From Atopsyche davidsoni (taxonomy: Eukaryota; Arthropoda; Insecta; Trichoptera; Hydrobiosidae): 64,000 bases of DNA. Under the pieces are notes generated by a model, which saw only the letters and a program-made list of their open reading frames with translations, was not told the DNA's origin and made no database searches. Below, piece by piece: positions 22,905 to 35,592 of this stretch (positions within the stretch are counted from its first letter, which is position 1; each line of letters begins with the position of its first letter). The DNA lies in contig JAILWY010000020.1 of NCBI GenBank assembly GCA_022113835.1, positions 1,488,001-1,552,000 on the forward strand, in the 5' to 3' direction. Both the position numbers and the translations under genes were made by a program.

Positions 22905-24480
22905 ATGGCCCGTTTTATTCTTTTTTTTTTGTTGCATATATCAATACTGTTACAGATGCAAATTACAGCTCAAAGAAAATATATAAATTTATATATGAGG
23001 CATCGATGCGGCTTCTATCGGGAGTCAAATGAACATTATTCATATTCTAAAGCAGATCATAAAAATCACGTCATCCGTACAATCCATACTAACGTGAAAT
23101 TGACAATTAATTAAATTGAATATTAATACAGCAAAATCAAATTATATAATTGTATCATAACGTGATGCGGCGATGATTGATAGGCCTGCGAGTGAAATTG
23201 GCATGTGTGCCAAAACACCCTTCAATGCCATGTAATATATTGGGTACATGCTCAAACCACAGCAGCTCGTCAAACAGCATTTCAATTATTGCGCAAAGGT
23301 AAATAATACCATAACTGACTGAGATTCGTACATAATTAAGCCGTCGTTTGATACCTGAATTTCATTTTGCATTACTTAATAATAGCCGATAATTAAATTA
23401 TCACTCTGTGTGTTGAGTATGCGCGGGTAATCCCCATTTTAATACAGAAACGTTATTCCGATTCCGATCGAAGCCTGCCACAGGTCTATCATGTAGTTCC
23501 GTTAATAAGAAATATTCGATAAGTAAATCGTTGTTGGGGGAATCCCTATTTTTCATTGCTGCAACTTCATTTGAAAAACATCCACTTCCTCGGACCCCCA
23601 TAGAAAAAATTCTCTATCAAGTACCTGCAACAGTTTTATCATGAATTTCATATTCTTCTAATGGTGCGTTGTATAGTTTCAGTCCCAGTATTGGAACCAT
23701 CTTCAAGGGTATACGGGATAACTCATATTATAACGCAACAAAACAACAAACGTTCACACAAATTCTTCTAAAAAATTTTTTCAGCACCTAGAACTACATA
23801 TGTTTTAAAAATCACAAATAAACTAAAGGTTGTGTTTTTAAGTTTAATTTTTCAGTAGGATTTGTACAGATAATATTATTTTAAAATATGTCTACGACTT
23901 CTTGGAATGAAATATATTACAAGTAACAAAAATAAATACGTTACGTTTACGTTAAAAACCTTTCATTTTAACGTTATACTTATCATGATTTTCAACATTA
24001 TTCCGTAAAATATTAATGAAATCAAGAGGCTGTGTTTTTTAGATAAAAAACGTATGATTACAATACTTGTTGAATTTATCACAATAACATTGTTTGATGT
24101 GGAATTTTCCTCTAAAATATGTCTGCCACCTTCTAGAGTGAAACATTCATTAAAAACCGGAAATAAAGAAGAGGTTGTATTTTTTCAGTTGAAAACGTAT
24201 CATCGCGTTTTTATACAATCGGAAAAATCCATAACAATATTAATACAGGCCGAGCAGAGATCCGAACCCTAATGCTCTCGAGTATTATGAACTTAATAAT
24301 ATTCTTTTATTCCATAAAAAAACTGGAGATTTCTTTATAATAAAACAAAGAAATACTTCTTGGTGCTATTAAGACTCGGACCACTGAAGTGCGCGAGCCG
24401 TTCACGGTTACAAAAGTAAATATTAATTTATTAAAAAATATTTACACTTAAACTGTGCCATTGAATTTCATGTGTTGTAC
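22905..24480. other. AT-rich non-coding DNA
   Basis: No gene recognised. Weak tRNA-like words (GATCCGAACCC near 24,260, GACTCGGACC near 24,372) may be eroded SINE heads. Confidence 0.4.
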
Positions 24481-24494
24481 CGTACCATTAATTT

Positions 24495-24605
24495 CGAGTG
24501 ATTTTCCACATTGTGGAAATGTGGAAAATCACTCAAGTATTTTATTCTAAAATATTAAAATGGAATTCCACCAAGTACTCTCTGTCAAAAATATTGAATT
24601 TCTTA
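24495..24605 (-). repeat. Dispersed repeat (GAGAGTACTTGGTGG family), minus copy
   Basis: Reverse copy of the repeat at 36,525, with the phrases CACTCAAGTATTTTATTC and CCACCAAGTACTCTCTGTC. One end is a perfect hairpin, GAGTGATTTTCCACA, a 9-base loop, then TGTGGAAAATCACTC. Other copies lie near 36,525 and 45,055, with a fragment near 44,610. Confidence 0.7.
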
Positions 24606-25688
24606 TATTAATTTCGTCGTTTCATTTATTAACTGTATACTTAAATATTGTGAAACCCTCAATGTAAACTCACATAAACGTAATCGATTAATTTAACAGT
24701 TTTTTTTATTATAAATGTGTTCGTAGGCTTTGTTGTCCGTTTGAAGCTTTTGACGTTTCGGCTCCGGTACAGGGTCCATTTCAGGGATTTCCAAATGTGT
24801 AAACCTCCTTTCAAATGTCAAAGCAGCACGATATCCAAGAATCTGCACTCGAGGCTTTTTTCGCGCGGAATACGACCTTTGAATTTGATAGTGGACGCGT
24901 CCACACAAATTAAATAAATAGTAATCACCGCACATCGAATTTCCGCACCAAACAAAGTGGCGAGCGAGAGTCACCTCTCGAGTGCAAAAGGTTAATATTT
25001 CATATTCTTTGCCACCTGTGTAGTGCTAGCAGAAACGCACTCGTGGAAAATTGCCCGAATCGGTACGCAGACCGCAGTCGGTCCGCGCACCCGAGCCGTG
25101 GTTTTCTTCGGGGGCCGGTACGTGATTCGGATCATAATAGGTTTTGCTTTGCCCGTAATGCCGCCGCGCACGTTGTGACGAGCGATATTCGGTTTCGTAT
25201 GATATATTATCAGACATCGTCAGCTTTATGAACAGGCCTTGATAGATCGGCGTGCGAGGATATTTTTTTTTACTACCAAATTGGTTTCTCGATTACCTTT
25301 TTCAATACAAGTTTTTTTAAAAAAAAAGCAGTATCTATCTTTTAAATTAAAATTGATGGACACTAAGCGGAGCTGTTATTTGTAGATTTGTTTGATTGTT
25401 TTTATCAATTTACTATAACACTGTGTGTACTTTTTAACTGTAGATAGATCACTACTAATACAGTATCAATTTATAGCACTAAATAGATATTTTTCATACA
25501 TGCAAGGCTCGATCACATACAATGTATTATAGATGCAGTGAAATCATGATATAACTGTGTCGTACTCTTGTCTAGGAGTTAACACAACTAGTACAATATC
25601 GATTATGATACATTTCACAACAGCAGCACGTTTACGTTATCACACATAAACCTTCGGTAAATATTTATTTAAAATTATTGTTTACTCA
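24606..25688. other. Non-coding, with a GC-rich patch
   Basis: No gene. A CpG-rich patch at 25,020-25,225 (GAATCGGTACGCAGACCG and similar) carries overlapping 60-residue frames on both strands, neither protein-like. Confidence 0.4.
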
Positions 25689-25689
25689 T

Positions 25690-25955
25690 ATTGACCCGGT
25701 CGGCGTTTTGTGACCTATTTCGGTGCAGCCCTTGCGTGCTCGCCCAGGTGGGCGATGCTATCGAACCCGGGACCTTGGGGCTGAAACCGAGCGCTGAAAG
25801 AATTAACCCATTTGCCAGACAAGGCTGCGCAAGGCTGCCGGCACGCCATCCTCTGAGGCTAAGCCAACTTGACCCGATCCGCTGGCGAAAGAGAAAATGG
25901 CCGGCCGATTTGCATGCCACGTTTTCATGGCCATTTGCAAATTGAGTCCAAAACA
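25690..25955 (-). repeat. GC-rich tRNA-like SINE candidate
   Basis: On the minus strand, CCCGGGTTCGATAGC (B box) lies downstream of TGGCAAATGGGTTAATTC (A-box-like), within a GC-rich block of about 260 bp. This spacing suggests a pol III promoter of a SINE unrelated to the tRNA-Thr family. Confidence 0.35.
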
Positions 25956-25964
25956 CCTAAAACT

Positions 25965-25981
25965 TAACCTAACCTAACCTA
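25965..25981. repeat. Short telomere-type CCTAA run
   Basis: Three to four CCTAA units, the insect telomere repeat (TTAGG on the opposite strand). Shorter runs lie near 26,200 and 51,280. Interstitial, not a chromosome end. Confidence 0.6.
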
Positions 25982-26130
25982 GCGAAAGCCAACACGTTCT
26001 GTACTCAAGACAATCGTAAAACGACAAAATGAAAAGCTTAACAATCAGATATTGATACATTGTGAATTTTATACATATGTAGATTTTTAGATACGTTATA
26101 AGAATTGTGGGTAGTTGCTTTTTGAATTTT

Positions 26131-26532
26131 ATTATTTCACACATTGAAGATGATTAAAGAAACGGTACTTGTTTTTTATCCAACCTCCAAAAAACTTATA
26201 CCTAACCTTTTTTTTTTAACCTAACCCAACGAATCGAGCGGTCATGGAAATCTGCAATGAACGAAATAAACGCCACAACGGGACTCATCGTCATATGATA
26301 GATTCTTATCTCTGCGAGTACATGTACATTAAAAAATTTTGGTGGTCAGATAAAAAACAAGTACCAAAGAAACTCTCAGAAAAATATCATCGTGATTTGT
26401 GTAGGATTCGAACCCGCATACCCAAGCTTACATGGCCGGCATTACCATTATGCTAACGAATCACTGCAATTAATCGAGAATTTTTAACAATCATAAAGAG
26501 TTTCTTTAATCATCTTCAATGTGTGAAATAAT
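26131..26532 (-). mobile_element. tRNA-Thr-like SINE inside 33-bp inverted repeats
   Basis: The left arm at 26,131-26,163 (ATTTCACACATTGAAGATG and onward) is an exact reverse complement of 26,500-26,532. Inside is a tRNA-like body on the minus strand (26,392-26,464) with a good B box (GGATTCGAACCC). A second internal inverted pair, GGTACTTGTTTTTTATC and GATAAAAAACAAGTACC, flanks a CCTAACC-rich spacer. The whole behaves as a foldback element. Confidence 0.7.
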
Positions 26533-26819
26533 ATGCCTAATCATAATATAAACCTGTATAGGTAATAAATAAGCACTTGATTGACGTTCAATCCACAAAT
26601 TAGACGTACATAAATAATATATGTTTAAAAAATAAAAATATATTCGCTTTATATATACGTAAATAATACAGCTGCTTTTCACAAGACTTGGCAGAAACAT
26701 TGAAACGTTAATAAAAAGATACATTCCACGTTAAGGTGACATCTTTTTTTCGCACTAAATCTCCTTTTATATATTCCTCGTCGACTCTACGGAACACGTT
26801 ACGGGACTTCCATCTCCAC

Positions 26820-27015
26820 CATAAAAATAAACAAATCACTCGTGACAATCAAGATGGCCGGCGGCTCAGGGGGACGCCATTTTGTTCATCTTTTGCGTGT
26901 TCATCCCGGCCGGGGCAAGAGAATGGCAGCGATAAGATTTATTTGCCATACTATCCGCGTCTGCGAAATAAAAAAAATAAAAAAACTTGCTGAAATTTCA
27001 CTATTGTTATTTAAA
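26820..27015. promoter_or_regulatory. GC-rich island with opposed GCCAT words
   Basis: AAGATGGCCGGCGG at 26,851 and ACGCCATTTTG at 26,874 are two copies of the YY1/Pho core in opposite orientations about 15 bp apart, in a GC-rich patch. Same arrangement as near 8,601-8,630. Confidence 0.3.
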
Positions 27016-27289
27016 TCCGCGGATGATGTACGGCGGGATTTGTATCGAATATATATATATTTTTTTTTTGCTATGAAAATATCGATAATTCACACGTCAC
27101 GGGACATAATAAATATTCAAAAAAGAAAATAAAACCTAAAATATGGGCAGTCCCGTCCATTAAAAGTTTCAAAGATATTTTTGTTCACGTTTTGTATCCC
27201 ATGTTATATGTGCGCATTATCACTCTTGCGAAAGTATTTTATTGAGAAGTGTACAGTGACACGAAATCAGCAATCATAGAAAGCGAGAA

Positions 27290-27735
27290 AAATTAAAATT
27301 CACTTTGCTGAAAGGTTTCGAAACTATTATTCATTTCCTGAAAAGCCCCGAAGGCACTTCCATCGATCATTATCGACAACGCGAATTCGGTCGCGAACGT
27401 CAAATCTCGCGACAGCATTTCACGAAAGATTGAAAGTTGGCACCGGCGTTGGCGTTCCCAGGCCAGGTGATTACGCATCATCCGTCGGGCACACAAGAAA
27501 CCAAAAACTTTCAAAAATATCGCAAATTACCTGCGGGGACGGTCGGACGAGGGTTGGCAGCTGTCACGGCCGCCGGGAATCTCCCTCTTCGCTCCAGAGT
27601 CACCACTCTTTCAGAAATGCAGTACACATTTATATATATAATATTTATTCCGCGTCCGTCCAGCACGTGCGTAAACGAAAAACCCTAGAGCGCAGACCCA
27701 CCACGACACTTTACCAACATGACCGCATCGGAACC
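27290..27735. promoter_or_regulatory. GC-rich island
   Basis: CpG-richer stretch with several overlapping short frames on both strands and no protein-like one. Possible regulatory or non-coding transcribed element. Confidence 0.2.
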
Positions 27736-27824
27736 CACGTTTTTTTTTTGATACCGGCTTTAAAAATATAGCATAACATTTACGATATTTTCGATCGATA
27801 TGATTATATTATAGATTATATCCC

Positions 27825-27932
27825 ATATATGAACCAACGTACTTAATATGCCAATTAAATATTGTACTTAATCATATCAATCATAAATAAAGCTTGTATA
27901 GGTAAAATCGCAAAATCTTCACAAAAATCAAT
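27825..27932 (-). repeat. SINE flank without the tRNA body
   Basis: Contains the family phrases ACGTACTTAATATG, CCAATTAAATATT, GTACTTAATCAT and CTTCACAAAAATCAAT in the order expected of a reversed family copy, but with the tRNA-like body missing. A deletion derivative of the 10,569/31,531 unit. Confidence 0.55.
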
Positions 27933-30900
27933 TACATACGATATTTTCTTTTTCAGAGTCAATCGTCGCTTTTGGATTTTACGAGTTTTGATATATCTTG
28001 GAGTCAAGATAAAAAATCTACTAACAGAAATTGCGGTTTTATAAGGGAGTATATTGAATTGAAGTAGACCCCGAACAGTTCGGAACGGTGGCCCACCCTA
28101 CCAGACTACCCTAACAGGCTTTGTGTGTGTGCTCCGCCATTAGGGTCCCTAAATAACCTGTCGTGTATACAAAGCTACGCTTTTTTCGCATTTCCCTGGA
28201 CTAAATGAAAATTAGTAGTTCTTGGGAAAATTTGTAAATGATTTACGCTCTCACGACGCATCCATCTTTGTACCTACAAACATAAACTCAATATAACATT
28301 ATTTAAGTTTATAAGAAATATAACTTCATTTTACGTACTGCACATGCCAGGATGCTGATTTTTTAAAAATATATTTCATTGTTTTACTTATACATGTTTT
28401 AAGAAATATTTTTGATGTCTTCAAAGTTTTTATATGATTATCAATGAGCTTTATTCTACAAAACTATGTATTTGCATGATTTTGTTAAAATAAATAATAT
28501 TGTGATTCTTAGAAAACACTGCGCTTGATTTGAAGGGTATTGGCATCGATTTTCTTCGCTACAAATATCGTAACGACGCCATTGTTCGCTAGAGAATAAA
28601 TCGCCCCAGGGAAATTCTGAAACACAACGACATAGAGCAGACCCCGGGGGTAATTGTATTCAAAGTGTATTATTGAAGAGTTAATATTCATCTGAAATCA
28701 TAGAGCATACGAAATAATCAATCCGTAATTGGGTGTATGCAAATGTACGGTAAACTCAATAAACCGAACCCCGCGGTAGTGGGGACTTCCCGATATTATT
28801 CCAGCGGTGGGGAACTTCGACTCGTCTATGGTCGGTAGCCTGACCAAAGACTACAAACAGCCGCCATTCTAGAGATGGGCATGACCGAGCATATATAACC
28901 GTATATTCGATCGAATCCAATACAGTTTTTCACGTATTATTTTCTATTTTAAGTCACCACCCTTCCTAAGAAATCGACATGTACCCTATACCAGATAATT
29001 ATGAGTAATTAAAAAAATAACAGTTTGTATCAATAATTTTTTCATAAAAATGTCTTCGGCCCAACTAAAAGGCTAAATAAAATTACCATATCAAGACGGA
29101 GGTCGAACTGAGGACCTCTCAATCAATAATCAACCATCTAAGCACTGAGCCAACAATTGTACAAATATAACAACTCTCAGAAACTGTACCTTAGTCAATT
29201 CAAAAAAAAATTAATTGCATTAAATAACACAATAATAGAAAGTAATTTATATCCATGATATTATATGTTACTCTGATATTAATACAAAAAAATATATATA
29301 TACACAAAAATCTTGTAAATTTATTGGATTTCCAGAGGTTTTCTTTTTCAGAATAAGGTTTTTTTAAACATTGAAATATTAACAAAACATTATTCAGAAA
29401 ACAACGGAATTCAGACCGCGTCCTTCCCTTCGAGCTTCCGGCCAGCTACTGGAGCCTTGATCAGCCGAATCTTAAGTTTTAATTTTGTTAGCCTGTTTGT
29501 TCATTAATATGAAAATTGATTCAGGGATCCCCCGAGATGGAGCACTTTTGGAGTTTTCCGGACCGGCTGAGAGAATTTTCGCTATTTCAATTAAAACACT
29601 CGTGCAAATTCCAGCGGATGTTTTACAAGTGAACAGCTGACTCGGAAAATAAAAATACATTAACTTATGCATGGTCGTGGGTTTTGGCAGCCGTTGTTTT
29701 CTTGGGTTGAATAGCCGCTTGGTTACTACCAAAAATTCGCACCTCAGAATGGGTTTCTCAAATTCCTGAAAACAAAACTTGGGAACCTTAAGACGGAAAC
29801 GCAGCCTAGCCTTTCAGTGTGATACTGAAAAAAAATATTTAAAAAATGTTTATGAATCTCTGCCATTCATCTTTTCGTGTTCATTGATTAGATAAGGAGT
29901 TTTATTTAAATAGTTTACACATAGACTTGAGACAAAGTATACAAACTACAGTAAGATTAATTCAAAGAAGTATCTCATTGCATCCAGGAGGGAAGAACTT
30001 ACTGAAGAAAGGAGATAAGAAAATCTACTTGCTCTTATTAAGACCTCGCTATGAAAAACGAATAACCAAATAAGATTATATAAAGTTATAAATGATACTC
30101 GTATATTTGCATACTTTATTTTACTTTTGTAAAATTTCACGTTTGTTGTTTCGAGTATTGAAAAACAAATTATTTTGACGAAGGGTTGCTTTATTATTTT
30201 TCAAAGTGCATTTTTACTGACGCACGTTTTTATCTTTGAAATAATGATTAGTATAATTTTGTAACTATTTTATTTTGATAGACATAAATAAGGACAGGAT
30301 TCATATTTTAATCGACATGAAAACGAATAAACGAAATATGATATTAAAAAGGTCAGTAAATATAGGTTTGAGCGCTATACTGAAAATTAATTGCAAAGCC
30401 GCTAAATCATTTTTCCTTTGCAACGTCCTTACTTACAATTTTACATCAAAAATAAATATTTTTAAGGAACTTTTTAATTATCATCAATTCAATGCTCAAC
30501 ATGTATTACTCAAATCTATAAAGCAAAATTGAAAAATATTAAAGCAATTATTTCAGTACTCAAAATTAATAAGGCTGAAAACGTTTCCCTCAAATTCACT
30601 AGTGAACGAATCTAATTAATTAACAGTGATGTAATAAAAGCCCCACAATAAATCATTTCAGGATGTGCTCCTCGCTCACTTCCATTTGTGTGTAACAATT
30701 TCAGAGTGTATGCTGAAAAAATGTTCAAATTTCAGCAGTCAATTAGTCACTTGCTCTGCTATGAGATGCTGACTCGGGTTTTTGACACAAACACGCCTTA
30801 AAGACAACGGTGGACTATCAATTGCTAGATAAAACTGTCAAAAAAAATTAGCAATCCAATAGACCTGAAAATTTTGCGGTTTAATTTAATTAATCTAGAT

Positions 30901-31080
30901 TTTTACTTGTTTTTTTTTCATTCTATAATTTATGATTACAAACCAAATTTGATATAAAATCTTTAAAAAACATAGAGAGCTCAACAAATGTTAGATTGAA
31001 AAAACGGGATTGGATGTACGTATTTTTTATTTTTTTGAGTTGCCAAGATGGAAAATTTGACTCTTAGACGTTAATATTTA
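27933..31080. other. AT-rich non-coding DNA
   Basis: No gene recognised in about 3.1 kb. At 29,088-29,157 (minus) a tRNA-like segment has a B box (AGTTCGACCTCC) and an A-box-like TGGCTCAGTGCTTAGATGG, a probable tRNA pseudogene or SINE head. The 85-residue frame at 30,275 is Lys/Asn/Ile-rich without features. Confidence 0.45.
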
Positions 31081-31084
31081 ATAG

Positions 31085-31290
31085 TAAAAACCACGATTTT
31101 TAATTGGCATAATAAGTACGTTGTTTCACATATAGGATATGATTGTTAAAAATTCTCGCTAAGTACCAGTGATTCGTTAGTATAATCGGTAATGCACCGG
31201 CCATGTAAGCTTTGGGATGTGGGTTCAATCGAATCCCACACAAATCACGATGATTTTTTTCTGAGAGTTTCTTTAGTCATTTTCAAAAAT
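31085..31290 (+). repeat. tRNA-Thr-like SINE copy
   Basis: Body at 31,169-31,248 (80 nt), with A box, CATGTAA anticodon loop and a T loop enlarged by a 4-base duplication (GGTTCAATCGAATCC). The 5' flank ATTGGCATAATAAGTACG and 3' flank TGAGAGTTTCTTTAG are as in other copies. It is inverted relative to the copy at 31,531. Confidence 0.75.
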
Positions 31291-31530
31291 GTACGAAAAT
31301 ATCGTAAATAATGTTATTCTATATTTTAAGCCGGTATAAGAGTTTCTTTAATCATTTTTAAATATTTGAAAAAATGTACTAAATCATTATCAAAAACCAC
31401 GGAGTTTCACTTGATGAATCTAGAAACAGTATAACATATTTTTTTAAGGCTTCAGGTTAGACATGAAGTTCTCAAAGAGAACATTCACAAGCCAATATAT
31501 CTAGAAATTAAAAAAAAAATTAGTATATTA

Positions 31531-31775
31531 TTGATTTTTGTGAAGACCGTCTCGCAGGAAGTACGATTTTGCCTAAACAGGTTTTATTGATTGATAATGA
31601 TTAAGTACATTTTTTCAAATATTGAAAATTGATTAAAGAAACTCTCAGAAAAATATACGTGGCCGGTGCATTACCAATTATACCAACGAATCACAAATAC
31701 TAGGCAAGAATTTTCAACAATCATATCCTATAAATGAAACAACGTACTTATTTCATATTTAATTGGCATAAAAAA
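31531..31775 (-). repeat. tRNA-Thr-like SINE, T arm deleted
   Basis: Long-unit copy matching 10,569-10,850 phrase by phrase (TTTTTGTGAAGACCGTCTC, TTTTGCCTA, GATAATGATTAAGTAC), but the tRNA body keeps only the A-box half (31,656-31,694). Confidence 0.7.
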
Positions 31776-32439
31776 AAAATGTACTTAATCATTATAAAAA
31801 TTTTAGTACTCCTAAATCGTGAATAGTTATCTGTTTTATTTTAAGACCCAGCGCCGTGTTTCGTATTACCGAAGTTTCTGAAATAACAAAAATTCGCAGG
31901 GCCTTGGCGGCTTCGTTGAAAATCATAGCTTTGTTAATGCGCTAATGTAATCCGACCTAACATCCTTAAGGGTAATAATTCAACCCTTGTAAGTTGTTTT
32001 TCTTGCGTCTTGAAGCACCCCGGGTTATCTTTCCGGTCGCTAATCCCCAAGGACGCAGCCAGCCAGCAGCCTCCAGACCCGGACCGTTAAATAGCCGGGT
32101 TTGTTAACTAAATTGCCAAGGGACTGTCAATTGCTTACATTTGCATTTTTATTCAGTTAACTTTCCAACTTTTGCCGGCTAAAAACCAACATTGGCTGTA
32201 TATATTTTATTACTGGAGTTTAAAATTTAATAAACAGTTTAAAATTAGTTAAGTTATGATGTATACAGCGTCATATTTTTCGGCTGTAGTCTTACACCGC
32301 ACAGATAAAAAAAAAATACAGTTTAGTGTTATTATTAGCACATCTGGTATGTTAAATGTAATTTAACTCAAAAAGTATATATAGATTAATGGGTAACATA
32401 TTTTACTGTAAATATGAAAAGGCACAATTTTTCACCCAT

Positions 32440-32700
32440 TGAAATTGATTAAAGAAACTCTCAGAAAAATATCATCGTGACTTGCGTGAGATTCAAATCC
32501 ACATTCCCAAGCTTACATGGCCGGTGCATTATCCAACTATGCTAACGAGCCACTGCAACTTAGCGAGAATTTTTAACAATCATAATCTACATATGAGCCA
32601 ATGTAACCAATCAATATCTAATCATATTAATATTAATATATACCTGTATAGGTAAATATATACGCACTTGATTGACGTTCAATCCACAAAATAGACATAT
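32440..32700 (-). repeat. tRNA-Thr-like SINE copy with extended flank
   Basis: Body at 32,477-32,553 on the minus strand. The downstream flank includes TACCTGTATAGGTA and CACTTGATTGACGTTCAATC, which also follow the copy at 26,392. It faces the plus copy at 32,963. Confidence 0.7.
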
Positions 32701-32799
32701 ATTTAACTGTATTATATGTATATAAAAATATATGAAAACCACACCACGGCACTGCGATAAAAAAATGGTTTTTTTTATATACTCGTATAACAACGTACG

Positions 32800-33065
32800 T
32801 CTATTTTTTTTTTATTGAACGTCAATCAGATGCGTATTTATTACCCATTACGGGTTTTTTTATATTATTACTAATATGATTAGTTGGCCTAAAATATTGG
32901 TTGGCCTGGCCACATTGGTTCATATGCTGAGTATGACTGTTAAAAATTCTCGATTAATGGAAGTGATTCGTTAGTACAAGGGTCAATACACCGGCCAAGT
33001 AAGCCAGGGGATGTGGGTTCAAATCCCACACAAATTACGATGATATTTTTCTGAGAACCTAATCA
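32800..33065 (+). repeat. tRNA-Thr-like SINE copy with extended flank
   Basis: Body at 32,963-33,038 with good T arm (GTGGGTTCAAATCCCAC). The 5' flank ATTGAACGTCAATCAGATGC through ATTACGGGTTT is shared with 41,060-41,110, so the mobile unit is longer than the tRNA part. Confidence 0.75.
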
Positions 33066-33585
33066 TATTAGTAATAATATATAACAACGTAAAAATCGGT
33101 CTCAAAATTTTAACGTTATAATTAATATGACATTTTATTGAATATTAAATAATTAATTGTAAAAAAATTTCTCGCAAAGTGGTTAGTTGTCGAGATTTTC
33201 ACGAAAATCTGAATAAATAATGAAGTCCAGATTCATCGGTCGACACTTATAATGGGGGATGAAGGTTTTTGCGAAGGAGGTCGTATTTCGAGCCCCAGAT
33301 TTGAATGAAAATCACCTCCATCGGGATTAACACCCCTGTCACTGTGAAATATAGTACCGAAGCAGAGCCCGGCCATCCGAGAGATATTATTTATTATGAG
33401 GGATATTGAATTCTGTTTATAATACGAAATGACATAAAGCATCTAATATGTATTTATGATATGGGTGATTCTAGAAATGAAATTGTATCGATGATTCCGC
33501 TGTCTAGTCGAAGGATTGCCATATACAACGAGGGTGGGTCGTCCGTGTCATCCATTATTTGCAAATACATTTTAAATAATATTAT
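33066..33585. other. Non-coding DNA
   Basis: No gene or repeat recognised between the SINE and the mariner. Confidence 0.5.
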
Positions 33586-34785
33586 ACGGTGTGTGCATTA
33601 ATTTTTTCGGATTTTCTAAGAGATGGCGTTACTAGTATTGAATCGCATCAGGCTATACTTAAACATTTCATTGTGAAGCGTCATTATTGCACTTTTGTTT
33701 TCACGAAGTGTACACAATTTTTTTTTTTTGAGCTCTCAACATGTCAACTTTTGAACCGACAAAACGCAATTTGCGAGAAGCTTTACTTTTCTGTTTCAAT
33801 TTGAAGAAAAAACCAGCTGAAAGTCACCGATTGCTGTGTGAAGTTTATGGTGAACATGCTCCATCTCAAAAAACGTGTGAGAACTGGTTTCGACGCTTTA
33901 ACAATGGTGATTTCCGTGTGGACGACAAAGAACGTCCAGGCCAACCAAAAAAATCCGAAGATGAAGAATTAGAGGCATTGCTCGATAAAGACTCGTGTCA
34001 AACGCAAACAGAACTCGTAGAATCATTGGGAGTTGATCGAGCAACAATTTCAAGACAATTAAAAACATTGGGAATGATTCAAAAGCAAGGAAATCGCGTG
34101 CCACATGAATTGAAGCTGAGAGACGTCACAAAAAGAAGTCGTTTTTGCATCGTATCATCACTGGTGATGAAAAATGGATTCACTACGACAACCCAAAGCG
34201 TAAAAAATCATGGGGTAAGCCCGGACATGCATCAACATCGACGGCCAGGCCAAATATTCATGGCGCCAAGGTAATGCTGTGTAGTTGGTGGGATCAGAAG
34301 GATGTCATCCACTATGAGCTGCTGAAACCAGGCCAAACTATCACGGGCGAGTTCTACAGACAACAATTGATGCGTTTGAAGCGACCATTGCCAGAAAAAC
34401 GGCCAGAATATGCGACCAGGCACGAGTCTGTAATTTTCCATCATGACAATGCTCGGCCCCATGTTGCTAAACCGGTTAAAACATATTTAGAAAACAGTGG
34501 ATAGGAAGTTCTGCCTCATCCGCCTTATAGCCCAGAAATTGCCCCTTCCGACTACCACTTGTTTCAATCTATCCAGAATGCCCTTTCTGGAATACGCTTC
34601 ACTTCTGAACAGTGTATCAAAAATTGGCTTGATTCTTTCTTGGCTTCAAAAGACGAACAGTTCTTTTGGGATGGAATCCATAATTTGCCCGAAAGATGGG
34701 AAAAAATAGTGGCTAGCGATGGACAATACTTTGAATAGAATATAATGTACCAATTTTACGAAAAAATTAATTATTACAACCACCC
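33586..34785 (+). mobile_element. Mariner element (mauritiana/Mos1 type), nearly complete
   Basis: About 1.2 kb bounded by related inverted ends that share ATTAATTTTTTCG (33,598 and, reversed, 34,757-34,769). The transposase starts at 33,741 (MSTFEPTKRN, then LREALLFCFNLKK). It has a helix-turn-helix N-terminus, the VPHEL linker, and catalytic motifs TGDEKW, HHDNARPH and IAPSDYH with 34 residues between the second and third Asp (DD34D). Breaks: a deletion with frameshift near 34,135 just before TGDEKW, and a TAG at 34,502 in place of the expected Trp of the WEVLPHPPYSP motif. The final stop is near 34,736. Not functional, but young-looking. Confidence 0.88.
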
Positions 34786-35365
34786 CGCTCTCCCCATTTT
34801 GATATTTGTGTATGAGTGCCATTCTGTTCCCTGAGCGTACAATGGAGTAGTATACTTGGATAAATGTGTTCTGGAAGTACTTTATAGAAGAAGATTTCAA
34901 AGCTTGAAGGTGGTCGACCGAAACGTTGTATGATCGAAAAACAAAACCTACTTATACATTAAAAATATTTTAATTTTTAATCTTTCGTTGTTTCGTCTCT
35001 TCGTCGGCCACGAAATCGAGATCACGAAAACAACATTTATTCAGCACTTACATTGTTTTGCATATCCACTGTACACGAACGTTATAAAACTCAAATCGTC
35101 TTTAGAGTAACGTCGTTTAATACTGCCCTTAAAGGGAGATCGCTGCGGTGGAAAATTCGCATGATTTAACAATTTCATGGGAATTGTCAATGGAATAAAA
35201 AAGCGTGCATATATGTCGATGAACAATCTTAAAGGAATAAAAAACGAGCGTAAAAAAAAATATTTAAAAATAAGACAATGGATTGTAAAGGGCGCTTATA
35301 TAATATTTTACAAATTCAATGGGAAAAACAAGGGAAAAAAATGAGTGCATATATGTTATACGATT
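34786..35365. other. Non-coding, LINE-family traces
   Basis: The phrase GAGTGCCATTCTGTTCCCTGAGCG at 34,813 and GTGTTCTGGA at 34,866 recall the LINE-related repeats near 110, 7,010 and 40,625. Nothing else recognised. Confidence 0.4.
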
Positions 35366-35592
35366 TCCTATGATAATATCTATTGTGTGTGTGTCTGTCT
35401 CATTTTTTGGTTCTCTATAGAATATCTTAAAAGATACAACGCTGATTTTGAAATGGAATGTACCACTCATTTGTGATGAATATTTCCTAGAATGGCTTCG
35501 CATTCGAAATTAATATATGTGTACAAAATGAAAGCAAAAATTCATCTAATCGTTCATCGAATATGTCATTCTGTGACGGGCTACATTTCTAG
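35366..35592 (+). mobile_element. Non-autonomous Helitron, copy 5 (short)
   Basis: Diverged 5' end (ATATCTATTGTGTGTG, TTCTCTATAGAATATC) and a 3' end with TGTGACGGGCTACATTTCTAG. The interior is reduced to about 230 bp. Confidence 0.75.

Noticed and set aside
25965..25981. Chromosome end
   Set aside because: Only three to four CCTAA units flanked on both sides by ordinary sequence. Such runs are scattered in insect genomes.
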